A stretch of DNA of 8,556 nucleotides from an uncultured Acidimicrobiaceae bacterium. GTDB lineage: Bacteria > Actinomycetota > Acidimicrobiia > Acidimicrobiales > Ilumatobacteraceae. Location: positions 1-8,556 of the forward strand of contig CAIVDG010000133.1 of assembly GCA_903904615.1 (NCBI GenBank). Reading direction: 5' to 3'. A program made the translations under genes and the position numbers. The notes beneath the pieces were generated by a model. That model saw only the letters and a list, made by a program, of their open reading frames with translations, had not been told where the DNA came from and did no database searches. This document shows, in pieces, positions 6,409-8,556 of this stretch (its first letter is position 1; the number at the start of each line of letters is the position of its first letter).

Positions 6409-7568
6409 AAAAAACAGCACTAGCAATTGGTGCACTCTTACTCGCAGGGTGCGGTTCTTCTCCCACCACCACTGCGCCAACAACTACAACGCAAGCAGTG
6501 AACACAACAGTGGGGTACTCAACCACCGTTATTGGCAACATTGAATCTCCCATCGATCTTGTGGAACGCATGTCGTCAGATTCATGGTTTTACGTGGTGT
6601 CACAAGCGGGAACTGTTCAACAATGGTCACGCGACGGAAAAACGAAAAGAACCGTTCTTGATGTCTCATCATCTACTTCTTTCGGTGGAGAACGAGGACT
6701 ACTAGGTCTTGCATTGCGCAATGTAGACAATGAATGGCAAGCGATTCTGAACAGAACAAACCGTGATGGACACACGGAGATCACCATCACCCCAGTGAAC
6801 GATGATGGTTCGTTTGCTTCGCCAACATCACCAGGCAACGTGGTCATACGTATTGAGCAGCCGTATCAAAATCACAACGGCGGAGCTGTGCTGGTTGGCC
6901 CAGACAACATGGTGTACATCGGCATGGGAGATGGCGGTAGCGCAAACGATCCCGAGCGACGCGCGCAAGATATGTCGTCGTTACTGGGCAAGATTCTTCG
7001 CATCAATCCATCAGTGACGGGCGGCTATAGCATCCCCAGTGGGAACCCATTCACTTCTTCCCCACATCCCGAGATTTGGTCGCTTGGGGTGCGCAATCCA
7101 TGGCGTATGACATTCGATCCGCACGGCACGTTATGGGTTGCCGATGTTGGACAAAACGAATGGGAAGAGGTCACGGCTCTGCCCAGCGACAACAACTACC
7201 CCGGAGGACGTGGAGCAAATCTGGGCTGGAGTGCCTTCGAGGGTACTCACGCTTTCAACAGCGATGTCACCGCCACAAATCCAATTGTTCCCGTCTTTGA
7301 GTACGACCACTCAAAAGGTCGCTGCTCTATTTCAGGCGCAGCCGTAGGCAATAACACCACAACCCCTGGCCGTGCCGGGTGGTTCTATTTCGGGGACTAT
7401 TGCGCAGGTACCGTCTCCGCAATTCTCACCGATGGATCAACCACCATTGGTGAAGAACTGGTAGCAGAAGATCTTGGAAATGTGATGGCGGTGCGTGCAA
7501 CACACAACACTATGTACATCTTGACTGCCGACGGAAAAGTGCGTGAAATTGTGGTGTCACGCTCGTAA
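6405..7568 (+). CDS. Lipoprotein, glucose/sorbosone (PQQ-type aldose sugar) dehydrogenase family
   Basis: This is a secreted, lipid-anchored six-bladed beta-propeller of 387 residues. The N-terminus has two Lys, a hydrophobic stretch and the lipobox LLAGC with Cys16. A Thr/Ser/Pro linker (17-36) follows, a style common in actinobacterial lipoproteins. The propeller carries FGGERGLLGLAL, QNHNGG with His157 (equivalent to the catalytic His of soluble glucose dehydrogenase), MGDGGSANDP, LGVRNPWR with Arg230, WVADVGQNEWEEV and NLGWSAFEG. Two late Cys (GRCSISG and GDYCAG) may form a disulphide. Family members oxidise aldoses with PQQ, but some bind no cofactor, and PQQ synthesis genes are not in view. 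The GTG start is set by the signal peptide and by its four-base overlap with the tesB stop. The longer frame to 6270 is tesB in another frame. It is a natural substrate for the lipoprotein-acylating pathway that includes Lnt. Confidence 0.9.
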   Translation: MKKTALAIGALLLAGCGSSPTTTAPTTTTQAVNTTVGYSTTVIGNIESPIDLVERMSSDSWFYVVSQAGTVQQWSRDGKTKRTVLDVSSSTSFGGERGLLGLALRNVDNEWQAILNRTNRDGHTEITITPVNDDGSFASPTSPGNVVIRIEQPYQNHNGGAVLVGPDNMVYIGMGDGGSANDPERRAQDMSSLLGKILRINPSVTGGYSIPSGNPFTSSPHPEIWSLGVRNPWRMTFDPHGTLWVADVGQNEWEEVTALPSDNNYPGGRGANLGWSAFEGTHAFNSDVTATNPIVPVFEYDHSKGRCSISGAAVGNNTTTPGRAGWFYFGDYCAGTVSAILTDGSTTIGEELVAEDLGNVMAVRATHNTMYILTADGKVREIVVSRS

Positions 7569-7571
7569 GAA

Positions 7572-8556
7572 CTAGCGGCGTGTTCCCATGAACATGCCAC
7601 GCAATGCCTGGTAGTTCTCAATACAGTGACCGGCGCCAAGCACCACTGCTTCAAGTGGCTGTGGTGACATTTTCACCGGAACTTCTGTTTCACGTTCAAT
7701 GCGCTGTGCAAGACCGCGAAGCATTCCGCCACCACCAACCAAATACATTCCGCGTGCAAGAAAGTCTTGAGCAAGTTCTGGTGGCGCTTTTGCCAAACAG
7801 CGCTTCACGGACAACACCATGGCAGCAACGGGTTCATCAATGGCGAAACGAACTTCCTCAGCAGTGAGACGAACAGTCTTCGGAAGACCAGTGACCAAGT
7901 CGCGACCGCGAATGTCGGCGCTTCTGTCTGCTGGACCCGGCTCTGCAGAACCAATCTGAATTTTGATTTCCTCTGCTGTGCGCTCGCCAATTGCTACACC
8001 GTGTTCACGACGAACATAGTTCTGAATTGCAGCGTCAATGTCGAAGCTTCCCACGCGAATGGCTTCAAGAGCAACAATTCCACCAAGACTGATTACTGCC
8101 GTTTCTGTAGTGCCACCACCAATGTCGATGACCATGTTGCCGACAGGTTCGTCGATGGGAAGGTTCGCACCGATGGCTGCGGCCATGGGCTGTTCAATGA
8201 GCTGAGCATCGGAGGCCCCAGCGCGTCGTGTTGCATCGGTAACGGCGCGTCGCTCCACTTCTGTAATGGCAGACGGCACGCAAATAACTACCTTTGGCCG
8301 AGTAAAGCGAGATACGCCAACACGCTGCAAAAGCAGGCGAATCATGCGTTCTGTGATGTCGAAGTCGGTGATTGCTCCACCACGAAGTGGTCGAACAGCG
8401 ACGATGTAACTGGGGGTTCGACCAATCATGTCCCATGCGTCGTGACCCGTAGCCAATACTTCGCCAGACTGACGGTTAACGGCGATAACGGATGGTTCGT
8501 TAAGAACAATTCCTTTGCCCTTCATGTACACCAATGTGTTTGCTGTACCAAGGTCA
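7572..8556 (-). CDS. mreB: Rod shape-determining protein MreB, 5'-truncated by window edge
   Basis: MreB is a bacterial actin that polymerises under the membrane and organises cell wall elongation. The frame runs off the window at 8556. Reading from the edge gives DLGTANTLVYMKGKG, the phosphate-1 motif near the MreB N-terminus, so only about eight to twelve residues are missing. TTG or ATG codons a little further in are internal. Other actin-fold motifs are RPLRGGAITDFD, VPSAITEVERRA, EQPMAAAIG, the phosphate-2 loop VIDIGGGTTETAVISLGG, the adenosine motif LVGGGGMLRGL and the closing LGAGHCIENY. All are intact, and 327 residues are visible. Its stop lies three bases from the stop of the convergent lipoprotein gene. 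The usual downstream partner mreC is therefore absent at this site. It could be a second MreB paralogue (Mbl-like), which cannot be decided from this window. Confidence 0.95.
   Translation of the reverse strand, partial: DLGTANTLVYMKGKGIVLNEPSVIAVNRQSGEVLATGHDAWDMIGRTPSYIVAVRPLRGGAITDFDITERMIRLLLQRVGVSRFTRPKVVICVPSAITEVERRAVTDATRRAGASDAQLIEQPMAAAIGANLPIDEPVGNMVIDIGGGTTETAVISLGGIVALEAIRVGSFDIDAAIQNYVRREHGVAIGERTAEEIKIQIGSAEPGPADRSADIRGRDLVTGLPKTVRLTAEEVRFAIDEPVAAMVLSVKRCLAKAPPELAQDFLARGMYLVGGGGMLRGLAQRIERETEVPVKMSPQPLEAVVLGAGHCIENYQALRGMFMGTRR
7579..7596. other. Hairpin just past the lipoprotein gene stop, inside the mreB 3' end
   Basis: CGTGTTC and GAACATG pair over seven positions (one G-T wobble) around a CCAT loop, beginning 11 bases after the lipoprotein stop. 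It lies wholly within the last codons of mreB. No T-run follows in either direction. Position is right for ending the + strand transcript, but the sequence also has to encode Met-Phe-Met-Gly-Thr-Arg, so chance is possible. Confidence 0.3.

Noticed and set aside
1..8556. Defence system, CRISPR, tRNA, insertion sequence or prophage content
   Set aside because: I looked on both strands. No repeat arrays, transposase, integrase or RNA gene signatures were seen, and all nine genes are ordinary chromosomal families.

Overview
The window looks like a compact piece of an actinobacterial chromosome, most plausibly from a small-genome aquatic lineage such as the Acidimicrobiia. The taxon is inferred from three things: the style of the glycosyltransferase/methyltransferase/toroid genes, a lipoprotein with a Thr-rich linker straight after its lipobox, and an MreB gene. 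Base composition is moderate by eye, roughly the low to mid fifties in % GC, which is low for a soil actinomycete. Nine genes fill almost everything. Only about 43 bases are non-coding, and no gap exceeds 22 bases. There are no RNA genes, CRISPR arrays, insertion sequences or long repeats.

Layout. (1) Bases 1-4233, + strand, a four-gene run with gaps of 12, 1 and 2 bases: the 3' part of apolipoprotein N-acyltransferase (lnt, cut by the window edge), a GT4-type glycosyltransferase, a class I SAM methyltransferase, and an alpha/alpha-toroid protein of the type usually labelled 'prenyltransferase'. (2) Bases 4237-5525, - strand: a nitroreductase-fold flavoprotein followed, through a TGATG stop/start overlap, by a second class I SAM methyltransferase that converges on the toroid gene. 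(3) Bases 5548-7568, + strand: acyl-CoA thioesterase II (tesB) overlapping by four bases a secreted lipoprotein of the glucose/sorbosone (PQQ-type) dehydrogenase beta-propeller family. (4) Bases 7572-8556, - strand: mreB, missing only its first few codons.

How they may fit together. Lnt, the lipoprotein and MreB are envelope functions. The glycosyltransferase, two methyltransferases and toroid protein look like a pathway building or trimming a methylated glycan or glycolipid. I recall similar gene sets in other actinobacteria, without a function I can name. TesB and the nitroreductase are housekeeping-type enzymes by family.

The most striking observation is that Lnt keeps every recognisable active-site residue except the nucleophile: Ser245 stands where the family has its catalytic Cys. 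The glycosyltransferase likewise lacks the usual phosphate-binding Arg of GT4 enzymes while keeping its Lys and the EX7E motif. The four-gene glycan block is the best candidate for an uncharacterised system. Nothing here looks like a defence or mobile system.
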